A stretch of 64,000 nt of DNA from positions 1-64,000 of the forward strand of contig JBQCHY010000065.1 in the NCBI GenBank assembly GCA_051954235.1, given 5' to 3'. The translations under genes and the position numbers were made by a program. Position 1 is the first letter of the stretch, and each line of letters starts with the position of its first letter. Shown here one piece after another: positions 17,093 through 25,410 of the stretch. The notes beneath the pieces are model-generated. The model was not told where the DNA came from. It did not search any database and saw only the letters and a program-made list of their open reading frames with translations. The stretch is from 62-47 sp051954235 (GTDB lineage Bacteria > Pseudomonadota > Alphaproteobacteria > Rhizobiales > Xanthobacteraceae).

Positions 17093-17365
17093 CTACTTCT
17101 TGTCGTTGTCGTGCGCGTCCTTGTAGCCGTCGCTGGCGGCGCCCTTTGTTTGTTTGGCGTTGGGGCCGGTTTCCGGTTGACCCGATTGCGCGTCGTGGCC
17201 TGAAGCTTGCGGTGATTCCGCAGGCGCGGATTGTTTTGCGGCAGGCTGGTTGCCGGCGGCGGGTTGATTGCGATCCTGTTGCGCCAGATTCTGTTGCGCC
17301 ATGGCTGCGCCGGCGCTCAGGATCAGCGCGGTCATTGCCGTCGTGATAATGGATTTCGCCTGCAT
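17093..17365 (-). CDS. Small secreted Gln/Pro/Ala-rich protein
   Basis: A 90-residue product with a signal peptide ending at AMA (MQAKSIITTAMTALILSAGA...), then a low-complexity, mostly disordered Gln/Ala/Pro/Asp-rich region. No fold or family is recognised. It lies convergent with the dipeptidase (gap of 7 bases) and divergent from the acyl-CoA dehydrogenase. The clear signal peptide and coding-type codons support a real gene. Confidence 0.65.
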   Translation of the reverse strand: MQAKSIITTAMTALILSAGAAMAQQNLAQQDRNQPAAGNQPAAKQSAPAESPQASGHDAQSGQPETGPNAKQTKGAASDGYKDAHDNDKK

Positions 17366-17532
17366 CGGGTTCTCCGGTTAGTTGCGAATTGCTGACCGGA
17401 AACACATCCATCCGTGGTGGAGTTCCGCAAAAAGTTATGTTGCGGCGTTTTTCCGCACCTTGCGCCGCCGGCGAAATGAGCGGATGTCTAATCGCCAGCG
17501 ATGCGCTCAAAATTCGAATCCGGGAGTTTGTC

Positions 17533-19176
17533 ATGTCGTCCGTTGCCTCCGCCCGCACCGATGTCTTCAACCAGTCGCCGCCGTTCGAGGACGTCAATCT
17601 GTTCGCGCAGGATCGTCCGCTGATGGAAGCTGTGAAGGCGAATGGCGGCGCGGATGCGGTGAACGACCTGACCGAGTTCGGCAAGCACTGGGGCTCGGCG
17701 GCGATGATCGAGCGCGGCCGTCTTGCCAACGAAAATACACCGAAGCTGAAGACGTTCGACGCGCGCGGCTTTCGACGCGATCAGGTCGAGTTTCACCCGG
17801 CCTATCACGAGTTGATGGCGCACAGTGCCCATGCCGGAATCCATAACTCGACGTGGACCGCGAAAGGCGAGGCGGCAGGCGGCGCCTCCGAAGTGGTGCG
17901 CGGGGCGCGGCTCTTTATCGTCGCGCAAGTGGAGTCGGGCCATCTGTGCCCGATCACCATGACGCGCGCGGCGGTCGGCGCGCTCGGCGTCGATCCGGCG
18001 CTCAAGGCCAAGGTGATGCCGGTGCTCGGCACCCGCAGTTACGATCCGACCTTCGCACCGTGGTGGACCAAGCGCGGCATGACCATGGGCATGGGCATGA
18101 CGGAGCGGCAGGGCGGCACCGACGTGCGCGCCAACATCACCCGCGCGGTGCCGGATGGCGACGCCTATCGCATCACCGGCCACAAGTGGTTCATGTCTGC
18201 GCCGATGTGCGACGCGTTCCTGGTACTGGCTCAGGCGGAAGGCGGGCTGACCTGTTTCTTCATGCCGCGCTTTACGCCGGATGGTTCGATCAACGGCATC
18301 CGCTTCCAGCGCCTTAAGGACAAGCTCGGCAACCGCTCCAATGCATCGTCGGAAGTCGAGTTCGATAATGCTTATGCGTTGCGGCTCGGCGAGGAGGGGC
18401 GCGGGGTGCGCACGATCATCGAGATGGTATCGCTGACGCGGCAGGACTGCGCGCTGTCGTCGGTGGGCCTGATGCGCTCGGGTCTGGCGCACGCCATCAA
18501 CCACACCCGTCATCGCAGCGTGTTCCAGAAGCATCTCGCCGATCAGCCGCTGATGCAAAGCGTGCTCGCCGACATGGCGCTGCATATCGAAGCGTCGACC
18601 GCGCTGGTGATGCGATTGTGCCGTGCCTTCGACCGCGCGCCGTTCGATCCGGTTGAGGCCGCTTACATGCGGCTGCTGACGCCGGTGGTGAAATACTGGA
18701 CCTGCAAGAGTGCGCCCGCCTTGCTCTACGAGGCGATGGAATGCCTCGGCGGCAACGGTTACATCGAGGAGGGCATTCTGGCGCGGCACTATCGCGAGTC
18801 GCCGGTCAACGCGATCTGGGAAGGCTCCGGCAACGTGATGTGCCTCGACGTGCTGCGTGCGCTGTCGCGCGAGGCCGAGGGTGCGGAAGTGGTGATGACG
18901 CATCTCGCCGCGCAGGCCGGCGATCTGCCGGGCGCGAGGGAGACGCTGGGCTTCGTCGCCAAAGCGTTCCGCCGGCCGGATGTCGAGCGTCTGGCGCGGG
19001 TCGCGGTGGAGCGTCTGGCGCTGCTCGCGGCGTCGGCGGCACTGCAGGAGGTGTCGCCGGCGAGCGCCGAACTGTTCGCCGCGACGCGCCTCGACGCCGC
19101 ACATGGCAATCTCTACGGCTCCGCCGATCTCAGCGCCGACGCCAGCCGCCGCCTGCTGGATCGCGCGCTGGCGTAA
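17533..19176 (+). CDS. AidB-like acyl-CoA dehydrogenase
   Basis: A 547-residue FAD enzyme of the acyl-CoA dehydrogenase superfamily. The FAD-binding core includes GMTERQGGTDVRANI and the region GHKWFMSAPMCDAFLVLAQ, and the C-terminal part has ECLGGNGYIEEGILARHYRE. The length and these motifs fit the AidB subgroup, whose E. coli member is induced by alkylating agents and may protect DNA. The true substrate is unknown. The ATG at 17533 gives MSSVASARTDVFNQSPPFE, as in AidB. Weak SD upstream. Confidence 0.82.
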   Translation: MSSVASARTDVFNQSPPFEDVNLFAQDRPLMEAVKANGGADAVNDLTEFGKHWGSAAMIERGRLANENTPKLKTFDARGFRRDQVEFHPAYHELMAHSAHAGIHNSTWTAKGEAAGGASEVVRGARLFIVAQVESGHLCPITMTRAAVGALGVDPALKAKVMPVLGTRSYDPTFAPWWTKRGMTMGMGMTERQGGTDVRANITRAVPDGDAYRITGHKWFMSAPMCDAFLVLAQAEGGLTCFFMPRFTPDGSINGIRFQRLKDKLGNRSNASSEVEFDNAYALRLGEEGRGVRTIIEMVSLTRQDCALSSVGLMRSGLAHAINHTRHRSVFQKHLADQPLMQSVLADMALHIEASTALVMRLCRAFDRAPFDPVEAAYMRLLTPVVKYWTCKSAPALLYEAMECLGGNGYIEEGILARHYRESPVNAIWEGSGNVMCLDVLRALSREAEGAEVVMTHLAAQAGDLPGARETLGFVAKAFRRPDVERLARVAVERLALLAASAALQEVSPASAELFAATRLDAAHGNLYGSADLSADASRRLLDRALA

Positions 19177-19210
19177 GGAAAAGAGGGGACCGGCTTCCTT
19201 TTCTTTTTCT

Positions 19211-19300
19211 CGTCATGCCCGGGCTTGTCCCGGGCATCCAGGTCTTTGAGGCAGGACATCGGGAAGAACGTGGATGGCCGGGACAAGCCCGGCCATGACG
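19211..19300. repeat. CGTCATG...CATGACG inverted-repeat element
   Basis: A 90-base element starting CGTCATGCCCGGGCTTGT and ending GACAAGCCCGGCCATGACG, with arms of about 30 bases and a non-palindromic centre. It is a second copy of the family at 11680-11770, located between the acyl-CoA dehydrogenase and CPBP protease genes. Confidence 0.8.
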
Positions 19301-19383
19301 GCGATGTATGGTGGCGCCGACGTCACTCTCTCTCTCAGTGTCCCAACCATGGTTTGGTAATCATTCCTCACCACATTGGTCCG

Positions 19384-20157
19384 ATGAGCACCCTAGAGAC
19401 CGACACCCTTCCGCCGCCGCTTCCGCCCAAAGCGCCGCGCGGGGTTTGGAAATTCATCGGCACCAGCCTGTGGGGTCTGTTTATCTTCGCCGCGATGTTG
19501 GTCGGGCAGTTGGCAGTCGTCGGCTATCTTGTTTGGCGGCACGGCGGCGGTTTCGATATCGCGCTGATCCGCGCGATGGCGGGCAACGGCATCACGCTTT
19601 CAATGTCGGTGATTATGGGCTTCCCGGCGGTGGTGCTGGCGATCTGGATCGCGACGCGCCTCGCCGGTGCGCGGTTCGATGATTACCTCGGACTGCGCCG
19701 GCCGACGTGGCGCCAGTTCTTCATCGGCCTTGCAGCGCTGATCGCGCTGGTCGGTGCGTGGGATTTGCTGTCCAAGGCGATCGGGCGCGAGGTGACCGCA
19801 GGCTTCATGATCGAGGTGATGAAGTCGGCCGAGGCCGACAATGCGCTCTGGCTGCTGCTGCTCTCGTTCTGCGTCGCCGCGCCACTTACCGAGGAGTTTT
19901 TCGCGCGCGGCTTTCTTTATCGCGGCTGGTCGGAGTCGTTCCTGCGGCCGTTCGGCGCCATCCTGCTGTCGTCGCTGGTGTGGACCGCGATGCACCTGCA
20001 ATACGACTGGTTCTTCTTCGGCGAAATCCTGACCATCGGCATGCTGTTCGGTTATCTGCGCTATCGCACCGGCTCGACCTGGCTGACCATTGTTCTGCAC
20101 GGGCTCAACAATCTCGCCGCCACCATCCAGACGATGTGGCTGGCGTCGCACACGTAG
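19384..20157 (+). CDS. CPBP family intramembrane metalloprotease
   Basis: A 257-residue membrane protein with about seven hydrophobic segments. The CAAX/bacteriocin-processing signature is EEFFARGFLYRGW (near 175, with the glutamates expected to be catalytic), followed by SSLVWTAMHLQY and a third motif with HGLNNLAA near the C-terminus. Members may cleave prenylated or other membrane peptides; the substrate here is unknown. A Pro-rich N-terminus (about 1-20) is probably cytoplasmic. The ATG at 19384 (MSTLETDT) gives this normal length. Confidence 0.85.
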   Translation: MSTLETDTLPPPLPPKAPRGVWKFIGTSLWGLFIFAAMLVGQLAVVGYLVWRHGGGFDIALIRAMAGNGITLSMSVIMGFPAVVLAIWIATRLAGARFDDYLGLRRPTWRQFFIGLAALIALVGAWDLLSKAIGREVTAGFMIEVMKSAEADNALWLLLLSFCVAAPLTEEFFARGFLYRGWSESFLRPFGAILLSSLVWTAMHLQYDWFFFGEILTIGMLFGYLRYRTGSTWLTIVLHGLNNLAATIQTMWLASHT

Positions 20158-20163
20158 CAGTCG

Positions 20164-21090
20164 TCATCCGGCGAGCGCAATGAACAGCGGCATGGTGAAG
20201 GCCGCCACCACGGTTTGCAGCACCAGGATTTGCGCCAGCAGCGGTGCATCGCCGCCCATCTGTCGCGCCAGCACATAGGCATTCGACGCGGTCGGCACCG
20301 AGGCGCAGCAGGCCACCACGGCGAGGTTCGAGCCCGACAGCCCGAAACTCCAGCCGAGCGTGATGGCGATGATCGGCATTGCGATCAGTTTCAGTGCGAC
20401 CGTCAGCGTCGCCACCGCATTGGGTCGTCGCAAGCCGTCGAGTTGCAACCCGGCGCCGACCACGAGAAGTCCGATCGCCAACGAGGAGTGCCCGAGCGAT
20501 CCGGCGAATTCGTAGAGCGGTTTGGGGATCGGGAATTTGGTGACGTTGATCGCGATGCCGATCAGGCAACCCCAGATGAATGGGTTCTTGGCGATCGCCA
20601 GCAACGTCGCGCTCCATGAGGTCTTTTGCGGTGAGGCGAAGTGCGCCAGCACCGATACGCTCATTACGTTGATGACCGGGATCATCGCCACCATCGCGAC
20701 GGAGGCCACCGCGAGGCCGAGGTCGCCCAACATGTTGCCGACGACCGAAAGTGCGACGAAGGTTTGCCAGCGCACTGCGCCCTGAAACAGCGAAGTGAAG
20801 GACGGACCGCTCAGCGCCAAGGTGCGGACCAGCAGCGGGCGCAGCGCGAGGCACAGCACCCCCATGATCAGCACCGACAGCAGCATCGCGCCGCCGACGC
20901 CGGCGATCGGCACCGAGGCGAGATTGGCGCGGCCGAGCGTTTCGATCAGCAGCGCCGGAAACAGCACGTAGTAGACCAGTTGCTCCAGTCCGACCCAGTG
21001 CTCGTCTTTCTTCAGCAGGATGCGCCGCAGCGCATAGCCGAGCACGATCAGCAGGAACACCGGGATCAGCGAGGCGATCACCGTGAGCAT
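20164..21090 (-). CDS. AEC family (auxin efflux carrier type) transporter
   Basis: A 308-residue permease with about ten hydrophobic segments. Fragments such as LLIVLGYALRRILLKKDEHWVG near the start and GVLCLALRPLLVRT fit the AEC/MTR family, which includes malonate and malate exporters. The substrate cannot be told from the sequence. It is convergent with the CPBP protease gene, with only six bases between stops. Confidence 0.88.
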   Translation of the reverse strand: MLTVIASLIPVFLLIVLGYALRRILLKKDEHWVGLEQLVYYVLFPALLIETLGRANLASVPIAGVGGAMLLSVLIMGVLCLALRPLLVRTLALSGPSFTSLFQGAVRWQTFVALSVVGNMLGDLGLAVASVAMVAMIPVINVMSVSVLAHFASPQKTSWSATLLAIAKNPFIWGCLIGIAINVTKFPIPKPLYEFAGSLGHSSLAIGLLVVGAGLQLDGLRRPNAVATLTVALKLIAMPIIAITLGWSFGLSGSNLAVVACCASVPTASNAYVLARQMGGDAPLLAQILVLQTVVAAFTMPLFIALAG

Positions 21091-21128
21091 GTCGCATCAA
21101 CCTTTGCCCGGACGAAAACAAACAGCGT

Positions 21129-21212
21129 CGTCATTGCGAGCGAAGCGAAGCAATCCAGAAAGCGACAAAGCAAGGACTGGATTGCTTCGTCGCTTTGCTC
21201 CTCGCAATGACG
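21129..21212. repeat. CGTCATTGCGAG...CTCGCAATGACG element, full length
   Basis: An 84-base element with arms CGTCATTGCGAGCGAAGCGA and TCGCTTTGCTCCTCGCAATGACG and the inner GCAATCC/GGATTGC pair. It lies between the AEC transporter and ruvX. Other copies: 25177-25259, 54995-55079, the minimal form at 63596-63624, and a decayed end at 130-157. Confidence 0.85.
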
Positions 21213-21245
21213 GGGGAACTGATCGATCAAACTTGGCCACCCATC

Positions 21246-21722
21246 TCAGCGATTGAGCGTGGCGAGGCGGTCGAGCGCGCCTTGCAGGATGAAGATCGCG
21301 GCGTGTTCGTCGATCACTTTTGCCCGCTTGGCGCGGCTGGCATCGAGCGCGATCAACTCGCGTTCCACCGCCGTCGTCGACAGTCGCTCGTCCCATAGTC
21401 CGATGGCGAGATCGGTGAGGCGGGAGAAGTTGCGCGCGAAGGCGCGGGTCGATTGCGCGCGCGGACCTTCGCTGCCGTCCATGTTGATCGGCAAGCCGAG
21501 CACGAAGCCGACGGCGTTGCGCGCCTGCGCCAGCGCGATCAGACGTGCAGCGTCGGCGGTGAAGGCGGTGCGCTTCACGGTCTCGACGCCGGTAGCCAGT
21601 TTGCGGTCGGGATCGGACACCGAGACGCCAATGGTTTTGGTGCCGAGGTCGAGGCCGATCAGCGCGCCGCGCGTGGGCCAATGAGTGGCGGCTTCGGTCA
21701 GGGGCAGAACAGGAGCGGTCAT
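21246..21722 (-). CDS. ruvX: Holliday junction resolvase-like RuvX/YqgF
   Basis: A 158-residue RNase H-fold protein. The catalytic first strand is GLDLGTKTIGVSVSD, and LGLPINMDGSEGPRA and WDERLSTTAVE are YqgF signatures. Members act in 16S rRNA 5' maturation and possibly junction resolution. The ATG at 21722 gives the family N-terminus; the longer frame up to 21842 has no homologous look. The divergent nitronate monooxygenase gene starts at 21860. Confidence 0.93.
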   Translation of the reverse strand: MTAPVLPLTEAATHWPTRGALIGLDLGTKTIGVSVSDPDRKLATGVETVKRTAFTADAARLIALAQARNAVGFVLGLPINMDGSEGPRAQSTRAFARNFSRLTDLAIGLWDERLSTTAVERELIALDASRAKRAKVIDEHAAIFILQGALDRLATLNR

Positions 21723-21859
21723 CGCTTCGCATAACACGGCGGCGGCGACGGCGTCATGGGCGAATGGGCGGACCTTCCATCCAAGGTCGCATGGTCGGGG
21801 CCGTGACATTGCCGCCGCAAAGTGGAATACCAAGCACATCAATTTGAGGACATGCCGCC

Positions 21860-22936
21860 ATGTGGCCTGATCGCCGTCTCCTCGACCTTTTTAAGGTCGA
21901 CCTTCCCATCATCCAGGCGCCGATGGCCGGCGCGATCGATACCGAACTGGCGATCGCCGCCGCAAAGGCCGGCGCGCTCGGTGCGCTGCCGTGCGCGATG
22001 CTGTCGCCGGACAAGGCGCGCGAGCAGGTCAATATCTTCCGCCAGCAGGTCTCCGCGCCGGTATCGATGAACTTCTTCGCCCACACGCCGACAGTGCCGG
22101 ACGAGACAAAAGTGGCGGCGTGGCGCGAGCGCCTCGCACCTTATTATAAAGAGTTGCAACTCGACCCCGCGATGCCGCTGCCGTCGGCGGCGCGTGCGCC
22201 GTTCGATGCCGCGATGTGCGAGGTGGTGGAAGACGTGAAGCCGGAGGTGGTGAGCTTCCACTTCGGTCTGCCGGAGGCGAGCCTGCTCAAGCGCGTCAAG
22301 GATGCCGGCTGCGTCGTCATCGCGTCAGCCACCATCGTCAAGGAAGCGGTGTGGCTGGCGGAGCGCGGCGTCGACGCCGTCATCGCGCAGGGTGCGGAGG
22401 CGGGCGGCCATCGCAGCATGTTCCTGACCGATGACATCGCCACCCAACCCGGCACCTTCGCGCTGGTGCCGCAAATGGCGGACGCGGTACGCGTGCCGGT
22501 GATCGCCGCCGGCGGCATCGCCGACGGGCGCGGCATCGCGGCGGCGTTCGCGCTCGGCGCGGCGGGCGTGCAGATCGGCACCGCGTTCCTGCGCACGCCG
22601 GAATCAAAGGTGAGCGCCATCATCCGCCAGAGTCTCGCGAAGGGCGACGACGGCTCCACCGCCATCACCAATGTCATGACCGGGCGCGCGGCGCGCGGCA
22701 TCGTCAACCGGGCGATGCGCGAGATTGGTCCGGTGACGCCGGAAGGGCCGGGCTTTCCGCACGCCTCGGCGGCGTTCGGTCCGCTGAAGGCGGCGGCGGA
22801 AAAGACCGGCAGTTCCGATTTCACCAATCTGTGGGCCGGACAGGCGGTGGCGCTCGGCACCGAGCGGCCCGCCGAGGACCTGACCCGCGCCTTGGCGGAG
22901 GACGCCTTGCGGCGGCTGCGCGCGCTGTCCGCCTGA
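21860..22936 (+). CDS. Nitronate monooxygenase (2-nitropropane dioxygenase family)
   Basis: A 358-residue FMN-dependent TIM-barrel enzyme. N-terminal IIQAPMAGAIDTELAIAAA, QGAEAGGHRSMF (near 176, with the conserved His of the family) and VIAAGGIADGRGIAAAFALG (FMN phosphate binding) are diagnostic. It oxidises propionate-3-nitronate or alkyl nitronates. The start ATG is at 21860. The next gene, gatC, starts 223 bases later, beyond a repeat element. Confidence 0.92.
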   Translation: MWPDRRLLDLFKVDLPIIQAPMAGAIDTELAIAAAKAGALGALPCAMLSPDKAREQVNIFRQQVSAPVSMNFFAHTPTVPDETKVAAWRERLAPYYKELQLDPAMPLPSAARAPFDAAMCEVVEDVKPEVVSFHFGLPEASLLKRVKDAGCVVIASATIVKEAVWLAERGVDAVIAQGAEAGGHRSMFLTDDIATQPGTFALVPQMADAVRVPVIAAGGIADGRGIAAAFALGAAGVQIGTAFLRTPESKVSAIIRQSLAKGDDGSTAITNVMTGRAARGIVNRAMREIGPVTPEGPGFPHASAAFGPLKAAAEKTGSSDFTNLWAGQAVALGTERPAEDLTRALAEDALRRLRALSA

Positions 22937-23018
22937 TCCGGCGGACTACCGTGGTTGCGGCGCGAAAGGGCGGTCTGCTATAGGGCGTGACATAATGAAT
23001 TTGGGCTTGGCGCGGTCG

Positions 23019-23120
23019 CGTCATCCTGAGGTGCGACGCGCAGCGCGCGGAGCCTCGAAGGATGACCTCCGGTCGTCGCCCTTCGAGGCCGCCGCTTCAC
23101 GACGGCACCTCAGGGTGACG
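23019..23120. repeat. CGTCATCCTGAGGTG...CACCTCAGGGTGACG element
   Basis: A 102-base inverted repeat with outer arms CGTCATCCTGAGGTGC and GCACCTCAGGGTGACG and an inner CCTCGAAGG / CCTTCGAGG pair. It lies in the leader region of gatC, ending about 40 bases before the start codon, so it may influence gatC expression. Only this copy is seen in the window. Confidence 0.75.
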
Positions 23121-23159
23121 ACTCGACCGACAACCCACTCGTGCCGTGAGGCTTTATAT

Positions 23160-23447
23160 ATGTCTGTCGACGCCGCCACCGTCCGCCGCATCGCGCATCT
23201 CGCGCGGATCGCGGTCACTGATGCCGAGGTTCCGCATCTGCAAGGCGATCTGAACGCGATCCTCGCCTTCGTCGAGCAATTGTCGGAAGTGAACGTCGAT
23301 GGCGTCGAGCCGATGACCTCGGTGACGCCGATGGACATGAAGAAGCGCGCGGATGTCGTCAACGATGGCGAGATCGCCGACGCCGTGGTCGCCAACGCGC
23401 CGGCGCGCGAGGATCATTTCTTCGTGGTGCCCAAGGTGGTCGAATAG
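23160..23447 (+). CDS. gatC: Aspartyl/glutamyl-tRNA amidotransferase subunit C
   Basis: A 95-residue small subunit of the GatCAB complex, which converts misacylated Asp-tRNA(Asn) or Glu-tRNA(Gln) to the correct amide form. The sequence MSVDAATVRRIAHLARIAVT, LNAILAFVEQLSEVNVDGVEP and the C-terminal FFVVPKVVE are typical. The ATG at 23160 follows a weak SD. It is first in a gatC, small gene, gatA cluster, with gatB separated downstream. Confidence 0.96.
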   Translation: MSVDAATVRRIAHLARIAVTDAEVPHLQGDLNAILAFVEQLSEVNVDGVEPMTSVTPMDMKKRADVVNDGEIADAVVANAPAREDHFFVVPKVVE

Positions 23448-23464
23448 AGCGGGAGACGAATCCG

Positions 23465-23677
23465 ATGTGCCTGCTGTGTGACGACGAGGCAGCCTATCAG
23501 GCTTATATGACGTATCTCGATGCCATGCGGCGTCAGGGCGAGGAAGCCGATCCCGACAAGGCGATGGATGCGGTGCTCGACTCGATGGAGCAATCCATGA
23601 AGCAGCAGCCGCGCCGCGACGATCCTGCCAACGACAAGACGCTCTCTCCTTTCTTTTGCAGCCCGGTTGATAAATGA
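23465..23677 (+). CDS. Small Cys-containing hypothetical protein in the gat cluster
   Basis: A 70-residue acidic protein beginning MCLLCDDEAAYQAYMTYLDA and ending FFCSPVDK, with two Cys at the start (CxxC) and one near the end, which could bind metal. A GGGAGACGAA tract lies just upstream of the ATG. Its stop overlaps the gatA start by four bases (ATGA), so it is probably translationally coupled to gatA. No family is recognised. Codon use is normal for the window. Confidence 0.7.
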   Translation: MCLLCDDEAAYQAYMTYLDAMRRQGEEADPDKAMDAVLDSMEQSMKQQPRRDDPANDKTLSPFFCSPVDK

Positions 23678-25152
23678 CGGATCTGACTTCGCTGACGCTG
23701 GCCGAGGCCCGCGACGGTCTCGCGCGCAAGACGTTTACTTCCGTCGAACTCATCGACGCACACCTCACGGCGATGGAGCGCGCGCGCGCACTGAACGCTT
23801 ATGTACTGGAGACGCCGGATCAGGCGCGCGCGATGGCGCGCGATGCCGACGCGAAGATCGGCAAGGGCGAGGGTGGCCCGCTCGCCGGCATTCCGCTCGG
23901 CATCAAGGATCTGTTCGCGACGCGCGACGTGCGCACCACCGCCTGCTCGAAAATTCTCGGCGACTTCAAGCCGCCTTACGAATCCACCGTCACCACGCAG
24001 CTCTGGCGCGATGGCGCGGTGATGCTCGGCAAGCTCAACAACGACGAGTTCGCCATGGGCTCGTCGAACGAGACCTCGTGCTTCGGCCCGGTGGTCAATC
24101 CGTGGCGGCGTGAGGGGTCGGACGTCAAGCTGGTGCCGGGCGGCTCGTCCGGCGGCTCGGCGTCGGCGGTGGCGGCGGGTCTGTGTCTCGGTGCGACCGG
24201 CACCGATACCGGTGGTTCGATCCGCCAGCCGGCGGCGTTCACCGGCATCGTCGGCATCAAGCCGACCTACGGCCGCTGCTCGCGCTGGGGCATCGTGGCG
24301 TTCGCGTCCTCGCTCGATCAGGCCGGGCCGTTCGCGCGCACCGTGCGCGACACCGCGATCCTGCTGCGCTCGATGGCGGGGCACGATCCGAAAGACACCA
24401 CGTCGGTCGATCGCGCCGTGCCGGATTACGAAGCGGCGATCGGTAAGTCGGTGAAGGGCCTGCGCATCGGCATTCCGAAGGAGTATCGCCTCGACGGCAT
24501 GCCCTCCGAGATCGACCGCCTATGGTCGCAGGGCGCGGAATGGCTGAAGGCGGCGGGCGCCGAACTGGTTGAGGTCTCGCTGCCGCACACCAAATACGCG
24601 CTGCCGGCCTATTATATTGTCGCGCCGGCGGAAGCCTCGTCGAACCTTGCGCGTTACGACGGCGTGCGTTACGGCGCGCGCGTCGACGGCAACAACATCG
24701 TCGAGATGTATGAGAACACCCGCGCGGCCGGCTTCGGCGCCGAGGTGAAACGTCGCGTGATGATCGGCACCTATGTGCTCTCCGCCGGCTATTACGACGC
24801 GTACTATCTGCGCGCGCAAAAAGTGCGGACCTTGATCAAGAAGGATTTCGAGGACTGCTTCGCGCAAGGCGTCCACGCCATCCTGACGCCGGCGACGCCG
24901 TCGGCGGCGTTCGGCATCGGTGAGAAGACCGGCGCCGATCCGATCGAAATGTATCTCAACGACATCTTCACCGTCACCGTGAACATGGCGGGGCTGCCGG
25001 GCATTGCGGTGCCCGCCGGCAAGGATGCGCAGGGCTTGCCGCTCGGCTTGCAATTGATCGGGCGCCCGCTCGACGAGGAGACGCTGTTCTCGCTCGGCGA
25101 GGTGATCGAACAGGCCGCCGGGCATTTCACTCCGACGCGGTGGTGGGGTTAG
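23674..25152 (+). CDS. gatA: Glutamyl-tRNA(Gln) amidotransferase subunit A
   Basis: A 492-residue amidase-signature enzyme that releases ammonia from glutamine for the GatB active site. The Ser-cisSer-Lys triad is visible as Lys78 (GIPLGIKDLF), Ser158 (PGGSSGGS) and Ser182 (GTDTGGS), with the spacing of S. aureus GatA. The length is normal. It overlaps the preceding small gene by four bases; gatB lies 1.9 kb downstream after a patatin gene. Confidence 0.97.
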   Translation: MTDLTSLTLAEARDGLARKTFTSVELIDAHLTAMERARALNAYVLETPDQARAMARDADAKIGKGEGGPLAGIPLGIKDLFATRDVRTTACSKILGDFKPPYESTVTTQLWRDGAVMLGKLNNDEFAMGSSNETSCFGPVVNPWRREGSDVKLVPGGSSGGSASAVAAGLCLGATGTDTGGSIRQPAAFTGIVGIKPTYGRCSRWGIVAFASSLDQAGPFARTVRDTAILLRSMAGHDPKDTTSVDRAVPDYEAAIGKSVKGLRIGIPKEYRLDGMPSEIDRLWSQGAEWLKAAGAELVEVSLPHTKYALPAYYIVAPAEASSNLARYDGVRYGARVDGNNIVEMYENTRAAGFGAEVKRRVMIGTYVLSAGYYDAYYLRAQKVRTLIKKDFEDCFAQGVHAILTPATPSAAFGIGEKTGADPIEMYLNDIFTVTVNMAGLPGIAVPAGKDAQGLPLGLQLIGRPLDEETLFSLGEVIEQAAGHFTPTRWWG

Positions 25153-25176
25153 GATTCGCAGTCTCCAATAACGCTC

Positions 25177-25259
25177 CGTCATTGCGAGCGAAGCGAAGCA
25201 ATCCAGAGGCCACGAAGCAAGGACTGGATTGCTTCGTCGCTTCGCTCCTCGCAATGACG
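25177..25259. repeat. CGTCATTGCGAG...CTCGCAATGACG element, full length
   Basis: An 83-base copy of the same family as 21129-21212, with arms CGTCATTGCGAGCGAAGCGA and TCGCTTCGCTCCTCGCAATGACG. It lies just downstream of gatA and before the patatin lipoprotein gene. Confidence 0.85.
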
Positions 25260-25410
25260 GGAACTCATCGTTCGCTGAATTTGTCAAAACGCGGCCGAAC
25301 GTCGGCGCGGGATTAACCATGATGGCCTTGCGCTTGCCACGATGCTGCCATCTTGTGCGCCGGTTAACCGCCTTCGGGCGATAACCGCCGCAATGGAGGG
25401 GCGGGCGATC

